Of a stretch of 55,672 nucleotides of DNA, positions 19,421-29,513 are shown piece by piece. The notes beneath the pieces are model-generated. The model made no database searches. It was not told the origin of the DNA and was given only the letters and a program-made list of their open reading frames with translations. This DNA is from an uncultured Granulosicoccaceae bacterium (GTDB taxonomy: Bacteria > Pseudomonadota > Gammaproteobacteria > Granulosicoccales > Granulosicoccaceae): positions 1 to 55,672 of the forward strand of contig CAKZVB010000103.1 of the NCBI GenBank assembly GCA_937922015.1. Direction: 5' to 3'. Every line of letters starts with the position of its first letter. Position 1 is the first letter of the stretch. The position numbers and the translations under genes are program-made.

Positions 19421-19505
19421 GCGAGTGTGGCGGAATTGGTAGACGCGCTGGTTTTAGGTACCAGTGGGGTAACCCGTGAGAGTTCGAGTCTCTCCTCTCG
19501 CACCA
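19421..19505 (+). tRNA. tRNA-Leu(TAG)
   Basis: This class II tRNA has 85 bases and a long variable arm. The anticodon stem CTGGT/ACCAG holds loop TTTAGGT (anticodon TAG). The T-arm is GAGAG-TTCGAGT-CTCTC and CCA is encoded. The acceptor GCGAGTG/CTCTCGC has one apparent U-U mismatch at pair 6-67. Confidence 0.96.
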
Positions 19506-19516
19506 ATTTGAACGCA

Positions 19517-19549
19517 GGATGAAAGTCACTTTAAGGTGGGCTTTCGTCC
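19517..19549. other. Hairpin after the tRNA cluster
   Basis: GGATGAAAG (19517-19525) pairs with CTTTCGTCC (19541-19549) with one G-T pair. The loop contains a further CAC/GTG pairing. No T-run follows, so it may mark the 3' processing end of the tRNA transcript rather than an intrinsic terminator. Confidence 0.4.
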
Positions 19550-19646
19550 GGTGTTCACTACAAACCAAGGTTGTGGTGCGTCCGCTCACAACGTTTTTAA
19601 ATAACCGCTTTTATAAATAGTCGTATCACGACTTGTCGAGGTCAGC

Positions 19647-21011
19647 ATGCAGGTAACTGAAGAATCAGCAAACGGACTGGAAAGGAAAATCATTGTCCAG
19701 GTGCCAGCTGAGAAAATTGACGATGCCGTCAACAAAAGGTTGCAGTCGCTTGCCAAGACAGCTCGTATCAATGGTTTTCGTCCCGGTAAAGTGCCTTTGC
19801 AGGTGGTGCGCAAACGCTTCGGTGGTCAGGTGCGACAAGAAGTTCTGGGCGATGTGATCAACGAAAGTTATCAGGAAGCTCTGCAGCAGGAGAGCTACCG
19901 CCCGGCGGGTATGCCTTCGATCGAGCCCGTTCTTAAAGCGGAAGGCGAAGAAGAAACCACAGAAGACGAAGCAAGCTTTAAATACCGTGCGACCTTTGAA
20001 GTGTTCCCGGAAATTACTGTCGCTGATCTCGCAGGTAAGTCAGTAGAGAAAACTGTTGCAAGCGTTGAACCCGCCGATCTGGACGAAATGATTGAAACGC
20101 TGCGCCAGCAAAGACTGGAGTGGACGGAAGTAGATCAGCCAGCGGCTGACGGTGATCAGGTCACGATGGATTTTGTCGGCTCGATAGATGGAGAAGATTT
20201 CCCCGGTGGTACCGCGAATGATGCGCCATTGGTGTTGGGTTCAAATTCGATGATTCCGGGTTTTGAAGATCAATTGATCGGTGTCTCCAAGGGGGATCAG
20301 AAAACAATCAAGGTCAATTTCCCTGCAGACTACCGTGCGGAAGATTTAGCCGGCAAGGAAGCAGAATTCAAGATAACCGTACACGCGATTAAACAATCTG
20401 AATTGCCCGTGGTGGATGAGGATTTTGCCAAGGCTTTCGGGGTAGAGGAAGGTGGAGTAGAAGGTCTGCGTGCCGATATTCAGAAGAACATGGAAAGAGA
20501 GCTTGGTCAGTCTCTTGAAAACCTCAATAAACAGGCGGTTATGGATCTGCTCCTGGAAAGTAACGACTTTGATATTCCCGGCAGTATGGTCAAGGAAGAA
20601 ATTGGTCGACTGCGTCAGCAAATCGTCGAGCAAATGCGCGGACAGATGCCTGGCAGTACTGAAACGCCGGACTTTGCCGATGAACTATTTCAGGCAGATG
20701 CAGAAAGAAGGGTGAAGCTTGGGCTGCTGATTGCCGAAATAATAAGAAAGAATGAATTAAAAGCCGATCCTGACAAGGTTAGGTCTACAATCGAAAACAT
20801 CGCTTCTTCCTATGAAGACCCCAAGCAGGTTGTAGACTACTATTATGGTAATGCTGAATATTTACAGAACGTTGAAGGATTGGTGTTAGAGCAGCAAGTC
20901 ACTGAATGGGCGATGCAAAACGCGACTATTGTGGATAAACCGATGAAGTTCAAAGATGTGATGAACCCGGAAAAACCCGCAGATGAGCAACAAGAGACCA
21001 ATGCAGGCTAA
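19647..21011 (+). CDS. tig: Trigger factor (ribosome-bound chaperone)
   Basis: Trigger factor binds the ribosomal exit tunnel and shields nascent chains. The 454-residue protein has the ribosome-docking signature GFRPGKVP at residues 43-50, a FKBP-type prolyl isomerase domain at about 165-250 (DGDQVTMDFVG, PGFEDQLIG) and the helical C-terminal arms. An acidic Glu-rich segment (EGEEETTEDEA) sits near residue 100. A GAGG ribosome binding site lies about seven bases before the ATG. A small AGTCG/CGACT hairpin (19619-19633) stands in the leader. It leads the tig-clpP-clpX-lon quality-control cluster. Confidence 0.96.
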   Translation: MQVTEESANGLERKIIVQVPAEKIDDAVNKRLQSLAKTARINGFRPGKVPLQVVRKRFGGQVRQEVLGDVINESYQEALQQESYRPAGMPSIEPVLKAEGEEETTEDEASFKYRATFEVFPEITVADLAGKSVEKTVASVEPADLDEMIETLRQQRLEWTEVDQPAADGDQVTMDFVGSIDGEDFPGGTANDAPLVLGSNSMIPGFEDQLIGVSKGDQKTIKVNFPADYRAEDLAGKEAEFKITVHAIKQSELPVVDEDFAKAFGVEEGGVEGLRADIQKNMERELGQSLENLNKQAVMDLLLESNDFDIPGSMVKEEIGRLRQQIVEQMRGQMPGSTETPDFADELFQADAERRVKLGLLIAEIIRKNELKADPDKVRSTIENIASSYEDPKQVVDYYYGNAEYLQNVEGLVLEQQVTEWAMQNATIVDKPMKFKDVMNPEKPADEQQETNAG

Positions 21012-21056
21012 AAGCTTGCAGTGTTCTTTCATTAAAAATATAAGAGAACGTAATTC

Positions 21057-21710
21057 ATGAGCATAATTTCCATGGACACGCGGATGTCTGCAACTCAGGC
21101 AACTGGCTACATACCTACGGTAGAAGAGGTCACACCCCGTGGTTCCATGCGCTATGACATCTATTCGCGAATGCTCAAGGAAAGAGTGGTCTTTCTGGTC
21201 GGGCAGGTTGAAGATTTTATGGCGAATGTCGTTGTAGCTCAGCTTTTGTACCTTGAGTCTGAAAATCCCGACAAAGATATTTCCTTATATATCAACAGCC
21301 CGGGCGGTTCGGTCACTGCCGGGATGTCAATTTACGACACCATGCAGTTTATTAAACCTGATGTGACCACGCTTTGTGTGGGCCAGGCAGCCAGCATGGG
21401 CGCTATTCTGTTGGCCGGCGGTGCGCACGGCAAACGATTGGCGCTGCCTCATAGTCGTGTGATGATTCATCAACCACTGGGTGGTTTTCAGGGACAGGCT
21501 ACAGATATTGAAATTCATGCCCAGGAAATACTGTCTATTCGCTCGAGATTGAATGACGTGCTGGCCCGTCATACTGGTAAAGATCTTGAGGTAATTCAAA
21601 AAGATACTGATCGAGACAACTTTATGACAGCAGAAGATGCGCTGGAATATGGTTTGATCGACCGGGTTGTTGAAAGTCGCGGTAAGGAATCAGCCGGTCC
21701 CTCAAGCTAG
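21057..21710 (+). CDS. clpP: ATP-dependent Clp protease proteolytic subunit
   Basis: ClpP is the serine peptidase barrel used by ClpX and ClpA. The 217-residue protein has the catalytic triad Ser113 (GQAASMGA), His138 (MIHQPLGG) and Asp187 (DRDNFM). The short N-terminal stretch before YIPTVEE is a likely propeptide. It lies 45 bases after tig and 114 bases before clpX. Confidence 0.97.
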   Translation: MSIISMDTRMSATQATGYIPTVEEVTPRGSMRYDIYSRMLKERVVFLVGQVEDFMANVVVAQLLYLESENPDKDISLYINSPGGSVTAGMSIYDTMQFIKPDVTTLCVGQAASMGAILLAGGAHGKRLALPHSRVMIHQPLGGFQGQATDIEIHAQEILSIRSRLNDVLARHTGKDLEVIQKDTDRDNFMTAEDALEYGLIDRVVESRGKESAGPSS

Positions 21711-21824
21711 GATGTCTGTGTTGAACAATGCCCAATCGAAGCGGTATCCGCCGGGTTTGCGCCTTGCAAAACTTGCTGAAACACGGCAAGGTGGTTGTAG
21801 CCTAATAAGGGGTAAAGTGAATCA

Positions 21825-23138
21825 ATGAGTGACGGCGATAATAAAAATCAAGATGACAGTAAATTACTCTACTGCTCATTCTGTGGTAAAAGCCAGCACG
21901 AAGTACGTAAGCTAATTGCGGGTCCATCCGTATTTATTTGTGATGAGTGTGTCGATCTTTGCAACGATATCATTACAGAAGAAATGCAGGAGAAGGCGGC
22001 CAGCGCAACCGGTGAACTTCTTAAGCCTCTGGAAATTAGAGATACTCTTGACCAATATGTGATCGGGCAGGAGGAAGCTAAAAAGATTCTGGCAGTAGCG
22101 GTGTATAACCACTACAAACGTCTGCAGTACCAGGCCGATTCGAAAGACGATGTAGAGCTCGCCAAGAGTAATATACTGTTGATCGGGCCCACCGGATCCG
22201 GTAAGACATTGTTGGCTGAAACACTTGCCCGGCTGTTGAATGTACCTTTCACAATGGCAGATGCCACCACACTGACCGAGGCTGGTTATGTGGGTGAAGA
22301 CGTCGAAAACATTATTCAAAAATTGCTGCAAAAATGTGACTACGACGTCGATAAGGCGCAGAGCGGCATCGTATACATCGATGAAATTGACAAAATTTCG
22401 CGCAAGGCAGACAACCCTTCAATCACTCGCGATGTCTCTGGAGAAGGTGTACAGCAGGCGCTGTTGAAGCTGATAGAAGGCACGGTAGCCTCGGTACCTC
22501 CGCAGGGTGGACGCAAGCACCCGCAGCAGGAATTCCTGCAGGTAGACACCAGAAATATCCTGTTTATCGTTGGTGGCGCATTTGCCGGGCTGGACAAAAT
22601 TATCCGTGATCGGTCTGAAAAGGGTGGCATGGGCTTCGGTGCCGAGGTAAAGACAAAAGACGAAAGCAAAAAACTGGGTGATTTACTGGCAGCGGTTGAG
22701 TCAGAAGATCTGGTGCGATATGGCCTGATTCCGGAATTTGTCGGCCGTTTGCCTGTGGTGGCAACCTTAAAAGAGCTTGATGAAGATGCACTGGTTCGTA
22801 TTTTAACTGAGCCAAAAAACGCCATTACCAAGCAATACGAGAAATTGCTAGGCATGGAAAACGTGGAAATCGAGTTTCGTGAAGATGCCTTATACGCCGT
22901 GGCCGAAAAAGCAACTGAGCGTAAGACAGGTGCACGTGGTTTGCGAACCATTTTAGAAAATGTGCTGCTGGATACCATGTATGAGCTGCCTCAAATGGAC
23001 GATGTGAAGAAAGTAATCGTCGATGGTGCCGTAGTTCGAGGCGAGGCAAAGCCGTATCTGTTGTTGGCGAGTAACGAGTCCAGTATCGATGGCGTCGACG
23101 ACGACAAAGACTACAAAAAAGCGGCTTCTGACGAATAA
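21825..23138 (+). CDS. clpX: ATP-dependent Clp protease ATP-binding subunit ClpX
   Basis: ClpX unfolds tagged substrates and feeds them to ClpP. The 437-residue protein has a zinc-binding domain with Cys17, Cys20, Cys39 and Cys42, Walker A GPTGSGKT near residue 125, Walker [10 protein letters not shown] near 185 and the ClpP-docking loop as MGF (GGMGFGAEV), where many species have IGF or LGF. The C-terminal sensor domain includes [10 protein letters not shown] long hairpin follows the stop codon. Confidence 0.97.
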   Translation: MSDGDNKNQDDSKLLYCSFCGKSQHEVRKLIAGPSVFICDECVDLCNDIITEEMQEKAASATGELLKPLEIRDTLDQYVIGQEEAKKILAVAVYNHYKRLQYQADSKDDVELAKSNILLIGPTGSGKTLLAETLARLLNVPFTMADATTLTEAGYVGEDVENIIQKLLQKCDYDVDKAQSGIVYIDEIDKISRKADNPSITRDVSGEGVQQALLKLIEGTVASVPPQGGRKHPQQEFLQVDTRNILFIVGGAFAGLDKIIRDRSEKGGMGFGAEVKTKDESKKLGDLLAAVESEDLVRYGLIPEFVGRLPVVATLKELDEDALVRILTEPKNAITKQYEKLLGMENVEIEFREDALYAVAEKATERKTGARGLRTILENVLLDTMYELPQMDDVKKVIVDGAVVRGEAKPYLLLASNESSIDGVDDDKDYKKAASDE

Positions 23139-23147
23139 AACCTCCCG

Positions 23148-23188
23148 GCTCTCCGGTTATTTACATCAGTAAATTTAACCCGGAGAGC
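23148..23188. other. Long nested hairpin between clpX and lon
   Basis: GCTCTCCGG (23148-23156) pairs perfectly with CCGGAGAGC (23180-23188). An inner stem, TTTAC (23160-23164) with GTAAA (23169-23173), closes on the loop ATCA. There is no T-run, so it looks more like an mRNA stabilising or processing element, or a terminator for a Rho-type mechanism, than a classic intrinsic terminator. Confidence 0.5.
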
Positions 23189-23226
23189 TGCAAACAACGC
23201 TTGTAAATCTGCGGTTCGGCCTTACA

Positions 23227-23253
23227 CTTGAGGGTGAGTGGGATCTCCCACAT
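23227..23253 (+). promoter_or_regulatory. Heat-shock (sigma-32-like) promoter of lon
   Basis: CTTGAGG (23227-23233) and CCCACAT (23247-23253) are 13 bases apart, close to the sigma-32 pattern CTTGAAA-N13-CCCCAT. It lies directly upstream of the lon ATG (23282), giving a leader of about 20 bases. Lon is a classic heat-shock gene, which supports the call. Confidence 0.5.
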
Positions 23254-23281
23254 TTTTTCGCCTGATGAACCGCGAGGCAGC

Positions 23282-25720
23282 ATGGCCGATAAGCCGCAGT
23301 CCAAAGTAAGCAAAAAATCCAACACTCAAAACATCCCGCTTCTTCCATTGAGAGACGTGGTTGTCTATCCGCATATGGTTATCCCGCTGTTTGTAGGCCG
23401 GGAAAAATCCATCCTGGCGCTTGATGAAGCGATGACTCGCGACAAGCAGATTTTATTGTCCGCCCAGAAACGTGCAGATGTCGATGAACCCGATCTTGAA
23501 GATATCAATGAGTTCGGAACCCTTGCAGATATCCTGCAGCTACTGAAGCTACCTGACGGTACCATCAAGGTGCTGGTAGAAGGCAGCCAGCGGGCGAAGA
23601 TTAGTAACATCGCAAAATCTGAAAATGGTTTTTTTGCTGCTGACGCCGAGATTGTCTCTGCAACCACTGATTTTGACGAAAAGGAAATGGAAGTTCTGAT
23701 TCGTTCCGTGGTCAGTCTGTTTGAGCAGTATGTAAAGTTAAACAAGAAACTGGCACCTGAAATTCTGACGTCATTAACCGGCATCGAAGACCCGTCTCGT
23801 CTGGCAGATACTGTGGCTGCACATCTGACGCTGAAAATTGAAGAAAAACAAAAGATACTCGAGATCGAACAGTGCCCTGAACGACTCGAATATCTCATGA
23901 GTCTGATGGAAGCAGAGCTCGACATGCTGCAGGTTGAAAAGCGCATTCGCGGCAGAGTTAAGCAACAAATGGAAAAGAGCCAGCGCGAGTACTATTTGAA
24001 TGAGCAGATGAAAGCCATTCAAAAAGAACTCGGTGACCTTGACGACGTTCCAAACGAAGTAGAAGACCTGGCCGAACGTATAGAAAGTGCCGGTATGAGT
24101 GAGGAGGCGAAAACAAAGGTCAGCGGTGAGTTGCAAAAGCTGAAGATGATGTCACCGATGTCTGCTGAAGCTACGGTTGTGCGCAACTACATCGAAACAC
24201 TGGTCAATCTGCCATGGAAGAAAAAGTCACGCTTAAAATCAGATCTTGCAGCTGCTGAAGCGACACTTCAGGAAGATCACTTCGGTTTGGAAAAAGTGAA
24301 AGAGCGGATACTCGAATATCTCGCAGTGCAAAAACGAGTGAAAAAAGCCAAGGGCCCGATTCTGTGTCTGGTTGGTCCGCCGGGGGTGGGTAAAACATCA
24401 CTGGGCAAATCAATAGCGCGGGCAACAGGACGGAAGTTTAGCCGTATGGCACTTGGCGGTGTTCGTGATGAAGCTGAAATCCGTGGTCATCGACGTACTT
24501 ACATCGGCTCTATGCCGGGTAAGATAGTTCAAAACATCACCAAGGCGGAAACTCGGAACCCGCTGCTCCTTCTCGACGAAATCGATAAGATGTCCACCGA
24601 TTTCCGCGGTGACCCTTCATCTGCATTGTTGGAGGTATTGGATCCGGAACAAAACCATACTTTTTCAGATCACTACCTTGAAGTGGAGTACGACCTATCC
24701 GACGTAATGTTTGTCGCTACCGCCAACAGTATGGATATACCGGCTCCATTGCTCGACCGTATGGAAGTCATCAGAATTCCCGGTTACACAGAGACTGAAA
24801 AACTCAATATCGCGCTGAACTACCTGGTGCCGCGTAAGGTTGCAGATAATGGTTTGCGAGATGGTGAAATGGTTCTGGGTGAAGATGCTATCAGGCGCAT
24901 TATCCGTTGTTATACAAGGGAGGCTGGCGTTAGAAATCTTGAAAGAGAAATAAGCAAGATTTGTCGAAAGATAGTCACCGAAATATTATTGGATAAGAAA
25001 ACCAAGTCTGTAGAAATTACCGCAAAAAATCTTTCCAGGTATCTTGGTGTTGAGCAGTTTCGTTTTGGTCAGGCAGAAGAAGAAGACAAAATCGGGCAGG
25101 TCACCGGATTGGCATGGACTCAGGTCGGTGGTGAATTGCTGTCAATTGAAACCGCTGTCGTGCCCGGTAAAGGTAAGTTTAATTACACCGGCCAGCTTGG
25201 CGATGTGATGAAAGAGTCAATACAGGCTGCACAAACTGTGGTACGAAGCAGAGCAGCAGCATTGGGACTAAGCGATGATTTCTATGAAAGCAAAGATATC
25301 CATATCCACGTGCCTGATGGTGCAACACCAAAGGATGGCCCAAGTGCGGGTATCGGTATGTGTACAGCGCTGGTGTCAGCGTTAACCGGTATTTCTGTAA
25401 AGGCTGATGTGGCGATGACAGGTGAAATTACCCTGCGTGGAGAAGTATTGCCGATAGGTGGTTTGAAAGAGAAATTGCTGGCAGCTCATCGTGGCAATAT
25501 CAAAACAGTGCTCATTCCCCATGAGAATGAAAAAGACCTTGCAGATATACCCGCAGAGGTTCTGGACAAACTGGTGGTAAAACCGGTACGCTGGATTGAC
25601 GAAGTGCTGGAGATTGCGTTAACCAGTTCGCCGACGCCGACACTTGACGGTGCAGAAACCAACAAACCAAAGACTCGATCTTCTAAGAAAAAATCGTCGC
25701 AGTCGGTACGTCACCACTAG
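23282..25720 (+). CDS. lon: ATP-dependent Lon protease
   Basis: Lon degrades misfolded and regulatory proteins. The 812-residue protein has an N-terminal substrate domain ([23 protein letters not shown]), an AAA+ module with Walker [10 protein letters not shown] near residue 365 and LLLDEIDKM near 430, and a C-terminal peptidase with the Ser-Lys dyad in DGPSAGIG (Ser ~687) and [12 protein letters not shown] (Lys ~730). The ATG at 23282 is preferred over a TTG 54 bases upstream because GAGG precedes it and the upstream TTG overlaps the promoter. A basic Lys/Ser-rich tail ends the protein. Confidence 0.97.
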   Translation: MADKPQSKVSKKSNTQNIPLLPLRDVVVYPHMVIPLFVGREKSILALDEAMTRDKQILLSAQKRADVDEPDLEDINEFGTLADILQLLKLPDGTIKVLVEGSQRAKISNIAKSENGFFAADAEIVSATTDFDEKEMEVLIRSVVSLFEQYVKLNKKLAPEILTSLTGIEDPSRLADTVAAHLTLKIEEKQKILEIEQCPERLEYLMSLMEAELDMLQVEKRIRGRVKQQMEKSQREYYLNEQMKAIQKELGDLDDVPNEVEDLAERIESAGMSEEAKTKVSGELQKLKMMSPMSAEATVVRNYIETLVNLPWKKKSRLKSDLAAAEATLQEDHFGLEKVKERILEYLAVQKRVKKAKGPILCLVGPPGVGKTSLGKSIARATGRKFSRMALGGVRDEAEIRGHRRTYIGSMPGKIVQNITKAETRNPLLLLDEIDKMSTDFRGDPSSALLEVLDPEQNHTFSDHYLEVEYDLSDVMFVATANSMDIPAPLLDRMEVIRIPGYTETEKLNIALNYLVPRKVADNGLRDGEMVLGEDAIRRIIRCYTREAGVRNLEREISKICRKIVTEILLDKKTKSVEITAKNLSRYLGVEQFRFGQAEEEDKIGQVTGLAWTQVGGELLSIETAVVPGKGKFNYTGQLGDVMKESIQAAQTVVRSRAAALGLSDDFYESKDIHIHVPDGATPKDGPSAGIGMCTALVSALTGISVKADVAMTGEITLRGEVLPIGGLKEKLLAAHRGNIKTVLIPHENEKDLADIPAEVLDKLVVKPVRWIDEVLEIALTSSPTPTLDGAETNKPKTRSSKKKSSQSVRHH

Positions 25721-25768
25721 CAGGAAGTCCTTCGATTAGAGCTAAGTATGTGGTAAAGTAGGGACATA

Positions 25769-25792
25769 GGACGACGTAGTCGAACGTCGTCC
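25769..25792. other. Perfect hairpin between lon and hupB
   Basis: GGACGACGT (25769-25777) and ACGTCGTCC (25784-25792) form a perfect 9-pair stem with a six-base loop. There is no T-run. It lies 48 bases after the lon stop. The rest of the 235-base lon-hupB gap shows no other clear element, though a hupB promoter is expected there. Confidence 0.45.
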
Positions 25793-25955
25793 AGGTAGTA
25801 CACAATAAGAAACATTCGCACGCCAGTAAATCGTCATGCCGCTGGTTCGCAAGCAAATCTCCAATACTATTACTGATTGGTCACTAGAATTAGCACACCG
25901 CCATATGGCCTTGTGCGATACGCTTATGTAAATTTCTCATCGAGGACACCATTGA

Positions 25956-26228
25956 ATGAACAAAACAGAATTTGTTGATGCCGTTGCTGAAAAAGCAGAC
26001 GTGCAAAAATCAGACGCAGCCAAAATTGTGGACTCACTTGTAGATGTAATCGGTGATACGCTGGCGAAAGGTGATCAAATTACCCTGATCGGCTTTGGTA
26101 CGTTTCTGGTAAGCAAAAGAGAAGCACGTAAAGGTCGTAATCCTCGTACTGGTGAAGAAATTCAGATCGCTGCTTCCAATGTTCCGCGATTTAAGCCTGG
26201 CAAAGCGCTTAAAGAATCTATAAACTAG
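25956..26228 (+). CDS. hupB: DNA-binding protein HU (beta type)
   Basis: This 90-residue nucleoid protein starts MNKTEFVDAVAEKADVQKSDA and carries the DNA-contacting arm signature GFGTFLVSKREARKGRNPRTGEEI split over residues 46-69. HU bends and compacts DNA as a dimer. Its place behind lon and ahead of ppiD is conserved and supports the hupB name. It is followed 12 bases later by tRNA genes. Confidence 0.95.
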   Translation: MNKTEFVDAVAEKADVQKSDAAKIVDSLVDVIGDTLAKGDQITLIGFGTFLVSKREARKGRNPRTGEEIQIAASNVPRFKPGKALKESIN

Positions 26229-26240
26229 GGCGGATATGCA

Positions 26241-26316
26241 GGGTGCTTAGCTCAGCTGGGAGAGCATCGCCCTTACAAGGCGAGGGTCGGGGGTTCGATC
26301 CCCTCAGCACCCACCA
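26241..26316 (+). tRNA. tRNA-Val(TAC)
   Basis: Acceptor GGGTGCT pairs with AGCACCC. The anticodon loop CTTACAA gives anticodon TAC. The T-arm GGGGG-TTCGATC-CCCTC and an encoded CCA complete it. It starts only 12 bases after the hupB stop codon, so it may share the hupB transcript. Confidence 0.97.
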
Positions 26317-26321
26317 TTTTT

Positions 26322-26398
26322 GGAGCGGTAGTTCAGTTGGTTAGAATACCGGCCTGTCACGCCGGGGGTCGCGGGTTCGAGTCCCGTCCGCTCCGCCA
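26322..26398 (+). tRNA. tRNA-Asp(GTC)
   Basis: Acceptor GGAGCGG pairs with CCGCTCC. The stem CCGGC/GCCGG holds loop CTGTCAC (anticodon GTC). CCA is encoded. It lies five bases after tRNA-Val and is followed directly by an intrinsic terminator. Confidence 0.97.
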
Positions 26399-26402
26399 TA
26401 TC

Positions 26403-26434
26403 AAAAAAGGGTGCCATTTGGACACCCTTTTTTT
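26403..26434 (+). terminator. Intrinsic terminator after tRNA-Asp
   Basis: GGGTG (26409-26413) pairs with CACCC (26423-26427), extended by an inner CC/GG pairing. An A-run precedes it and a seven-base T-run follows (26428-26434). It ends the hupB/tRNA-Val/tRNA-Asp transcription unit. Confidence 0.85.
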
Positions 26435-26516
26435 GTGTCTGCTGCTATAGTTGAGAGAGGTCTCTTTTACGGACCTATCCTTTATCTTGCTACTAAACAA
26501 TTAGCTGAAAACTAAC

Positions 26517-28442
26517 ATGTTACTTGATCTCCGAGACGGCATCCGCAATTCCAAGTGGCTTAAATACCTGCTGGTAACGATAATTTGTATACCCTTTGCA
26601 CTGTTCGGTGTGAATTCGTATTTCAATGGCGGAGGGCCCGACTATGCAGCCAAAGTGAACGGTGAAAAGGTTTCACTGAATTCATTTGAAAGTGCGTACC
26701 AGCAACGACGTCAACAAATAACACAGATGTTCGGTGGCAACATACCTCAGGGTTTTAATCCAACCTCTATGATCGACAGAAATCAGGTGATGGATACTGT
26801 CGTCTCTCGTGAAGTTATTCGTCAATCAACCGTTGATAACAAATTTGCTGTTGGTGATGAAGCGCTGGCAAGTAGTCTTCTGAGTATTGAAGGTTTTACT
26901 GTTGATGGTCGCTTCGATAAAGAGCGCTACCAACAACAGCTGCAATCGATGGGTGTATCGCCAGGCGAGTTTGAACAGCAGTATCGCGGTGATTTGATCA
27001 TGCAGCAGTTTTCGGAAGCTGTAGTGAATTCCGGATTCGCGTTGGGTACCGAAAACTCAAGACTTGAGCAGCTTCGTAGTCAAAGACGCAACTTGTCCAC
27101 CATTTCATTTAATTTGCAGGAAAAGGCAGACACTATAGAAGTGTCCGATGAAGACGTCACTGCCTACTACGATGAAAATAAAACGGATTTCAATAATCCC
27201 GAGAAAGTCACCGTTGAATATGTGGAACTCAAAATTGATGACCTGAAATCAACCGTTGAAGTCACCGATGCCGATTTACAAGGTTATTACGAACAAAATA
27301 AAACTCGCTGGGTGGTCCCTGACAAGCGTGATGCGTCTCATATATTACTGGCCCTGGACAGCGATGCGAGTGACTCTGCAGCAGAAGAAAAGCTGCAACT
27401 CGCCAATACTCTGATTGACCGTATCAATGGCGGTGAGTCACTGGAAGACCTGGCAAAGGAGTTTTCAGATGATCCCGGCTCACAGGAGAATGGTGGTAGT
27501 CTGGGCGAATTTGGTCGCGGTACGATGGTCGCTCCTTTTGAAGAGGCGGTATTTGCGATGGAGGAAGGTAGTATCAGCGAGCCTGTTAGATCTGATTTTG
27601 GATATCACATCATACGTTTAAACAAGCTTATTCCTGAACGCGGTCAGTCCTTTGAAGAGGTGAAAGAAGAAGTTGACCAGCAGTTCCGTGCCGAGGCTGC
27701 AGAAACTAAATTCTATAGCGCTAGTGAATTACTGTCGAACGCCGCTTATGAAAACAGCGATTCACTGCAGCCAGCCGCGGATGAGACAGGACTAGAAGTA
27801 AAAACTTCTGACTGGCTGGATCAAAATACAACAGAAGGATTAGGGCAATATAGACAGGTTCTGGCAGCAGCGCTCACTGATGACGTGCTAAACCAGGGCT
27901 TGAATTCCGAGGTACTCACTGTGGCTGAAAATCACGCGATTGTATTGCGTACGCTCGATCATATCGAGGCACAGCCGAAACCGCTCGAAGAAGTCAAAGA
28001 CGACATTGTTAAAATTCTGCAAGAGCAACGTGCCACAGAGGAACTGACAACGCTTGCAGACAACCTTAAGCAGGAACTTTCCTCCGGTGGCGATCCGGCT
28101 GCAATTGCCAGTGCGAATGGCGGAGAGTTTGCTGAGCAAAAAGCAATTGGTCGCAACGATCCGGATTCGGATGCTCAATTATCCCGTGAACTGTTTTCTA
28201 TGCCAAAGCCTGCTGAAGGTGCGAGCACTTATCGCACGGTTACCACTGCCGATGGTGACATTGCGATAGCAATTTTTGGTGGTATCGCCGCGCCTGAATC
28301 GGAAGCCGCTGAAGCGGAGATCACCGGTAGTCCGGCACCCGCAAATGACGAGTTTTCAGCTATGGTGGTAGAGCTTAAATCAACTGCCAAAGTGGTGACT
28401 AACGACGCGGTGCTCGGCCTGGCCGGTGAGCAACCGTATTAG
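26517..28442 (+). CDS. ppiD: Periplasmic folding chaperone / peptidyl-prolyl isomerase PpiD
   Basis: PpiD is anchored in the inner membrane and helps newly exported proteins fold near SecYEG. The 641-residue protein has one N-terminal membrane helix (KYLLVTIICIPFALFGV, about residues 16-32), SurA-like helical segments, and one parvulin domain at about 270-370 (ASHILLAL, GGSLGEFGRGTMVAPFEEAVF, FGYHIIRL). The C-terminal part is poorly conserved. The length fits the family (E. coli 623). It converges with fabI. Confidence 0.95.
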   Translation: MLLDLRDGIRNSKWLKYLLVTIICIPFALFGVNSYFNGGGPDYAAKVNGEKVSLNSFESAYQQRRQQITQMFGGNIPQGFNPTSMIDRNQVMDTVVSREVIRQSTVDNKFAVGDEALASSLLSIEGFTVDGRFDKERYQQQLQSMGVSPGEFEQQYRGDLIMQQFSEAVVNSGFALGTENSRLEQLRSQRRNLSTISFNLQEKADTIEVSDEDVTAYYDENKTDFNNPEKVTVEYVELKIDDLKSTVEVTDADLQGYYEQNKTRWVVPDKRDASHILLALDSDASDSAAEEKLQLANTLIDRINGGESLEDLAKEFSDDPGSQENGGSLGEFGRGTMVAPFEEAVFAMEEGSISEPVRSDFGYHIIRLNKLIPERGQSFEEVKEEVDQQFRAEAAETKFYSASELLSNAAYENSDSLQPAADETGLEVKTSDWLDQNTTEGLGQYRQVLAAALTDDVLNQGLNSEVLTVAENHAIVLRTLDHIEAQPKPLEEVKDDIVKILQEQRATEELTTLADNLKQELSSGGDPAAIASANGGEFAEQKAIGRNDPDSDAQLSRELFSMPKPAEGASTYRTVTTADGDIAIAIFGGIAAPESEAAEAEITGSPAPANDEFSAMVVELKSTAKVVTNDAVLGLAGEQPY

Positions 28443-28497
28443 TAGCTGATTATTCCGGTATATGGCCGACTCATTGCAGCCATAGACATTGAGCGAG

Positions 28498-28522
28498 AGA
28501 TTGAACCAGAGAGATTCAATCT
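28498..28522. other. Hairpin between convergent ppiD and fabI
   Basis: AGATTGAA (28498-28505) pairs perfectly with TTCAATCT (28515-28522) across a nine-base loop. It lies in the 98-base space where the two transcripts meet and could terminate both, but neither strand has a T-run after it. Confidence 0.35.
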
Positions 28523-28540
28523 TGAAATCACTACAGCAGT

Positions 28541-29326
28541 TTAAGACATTGAAGGTGGCATAGCCACATTGCTAAAACCATTGTCTACATAAACTATCTG
28601 GCCTGTGATTCCGCCAGCCATATCAGAACACAGAAAAGCCGCTGTATCGCCTACTTGCTCAGTGGTTACATTGCGTTTCAATGGCGCGGTGTCTGATACG
28701 TAATTCAGCAGCTTTTTGAAGTCACCGATGCCGGATGCAGCCAGTGTTCGTATCGGGCCTGCCGATATTGCATTAACCCTGATACCTTGCGGCCCCAGAG
28801 AGTGGGCCATGAATCTCGTATTGGCTTCAAGGCTGGCTTTTGCCAGGCCCATGACGTTGTAGTTGGGCATGGAGCGAACAGCTCCCAGGTAGCTCAATGT
28901 CAACAACGATGCGTTCTCGTTTAGAATTGGGCGTGCTGCCTTACCAACTGCCGCAAAGCTATATGAACTTATGTCGTGAGCGATTCTAAAACCTTCGCGA
29001 GTGACGTTGTCGAGGTAGTCACCTTCCAGTTGATCGCGAGGTGCAAAGCCGACCGCGTGAATTAAGATATCGAATTTCCCCCACTTATCGGCAAGGGCAG
29101 TCATGGTAGCGTCAATTTCATTGTCGTGTTCAACATCGCAGGGCAATACGATGTCAGAGCCCAGTTCAGTTGCATATTCCACGACACGGTCTTTGAGTCG
29201 GTCGTTCTGGTAAGTGAATGCCAGTTCAGCACCTTCTCGATGCATCGATTTAGCAATTCCCCAGGCAATAGAGCGCTTGCTTGCTACGCCAATTATCAGC
29301 GCTTTTTTCCCCGTCAGAAATCCCAT
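28541..29326 (-). CDS. fabI: Enoyl-[acyl-carrier-protein] reductase (NADH)
   Basis: FabI performs the last step of each fatty acid elongation round. The 261-residue short-chain-dehydrogenase-fold protein has the cofactor segment [17 protein letters not shown] near the N-terminus, [13 protein letters not shown] near residue 93-105, and the catalytic Tyr-x6-Lys in YNVMGLAK near 156-163. This is the triclosan-sensitive type by family. From memory, the ppiD-fabI-oligopeptide ABC neighbourhood is also found in Pseudomonas. Confidence 0.96.
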   Translation of the reverse strand: MGFLTGKKALIIGVASKRSIAWGIAKSMHREGAELAFTYQNDRLKDRVVEYATELGSDIVLPCDVEHDNEIDATMTALADKWGKFDILIHAVGFAPRDQLEGDYLDNVTREGFRIAHDISSYSFAAVGKAARPILNENASLLTLSYLGAVRSMPNYNVMGLAKASLEANTRFMAHSLGPQGIRVNAISAGPIRTLAASGIGDFKKLLNYVSDTAPLKRNVTTEQVGDTAAFLCSDMAGGITGQIVYVDNGFSNVAMPPSMS

Positions 29327-29513
29327 GTTAGCTCCGGCTATTAAAAATAGGTTCGAAAACCGGATTATACCCTGAAATTCAGTCTTTTAATTCGTCCTTA
29401 TTCAGTGCCGGTCCGTAAGGAGCGGTTAGCAATGTTGATAACGAATACAAACACTGGGCATAACAACTATAATCAATGATGATTACAGCTGGATCTCAGA
29501 CAGGAGCGGAATC

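Noticed and set aside
22340..22978. Minus-strand reading frame (212 codons) opposite clpX
   Set aside because: Ser-rich antisense shadow of a conserved gene with no ribosome binding site or family match.
23228..23281. TTG start 18 codons upstream for lon
   Set aside because: It overlaps the heat-shock-like promoter and lacks a ribosome binding site; ATG 23282 has GAGG and fits the family.
29435..29473. TTGATA ... TATAAT promoter for the peptide importer operon
   Set aside because: The spacing is 27 bases, too long. TATAAT at 29468-29473 may be a real -10, but no good -35 pairs with it.
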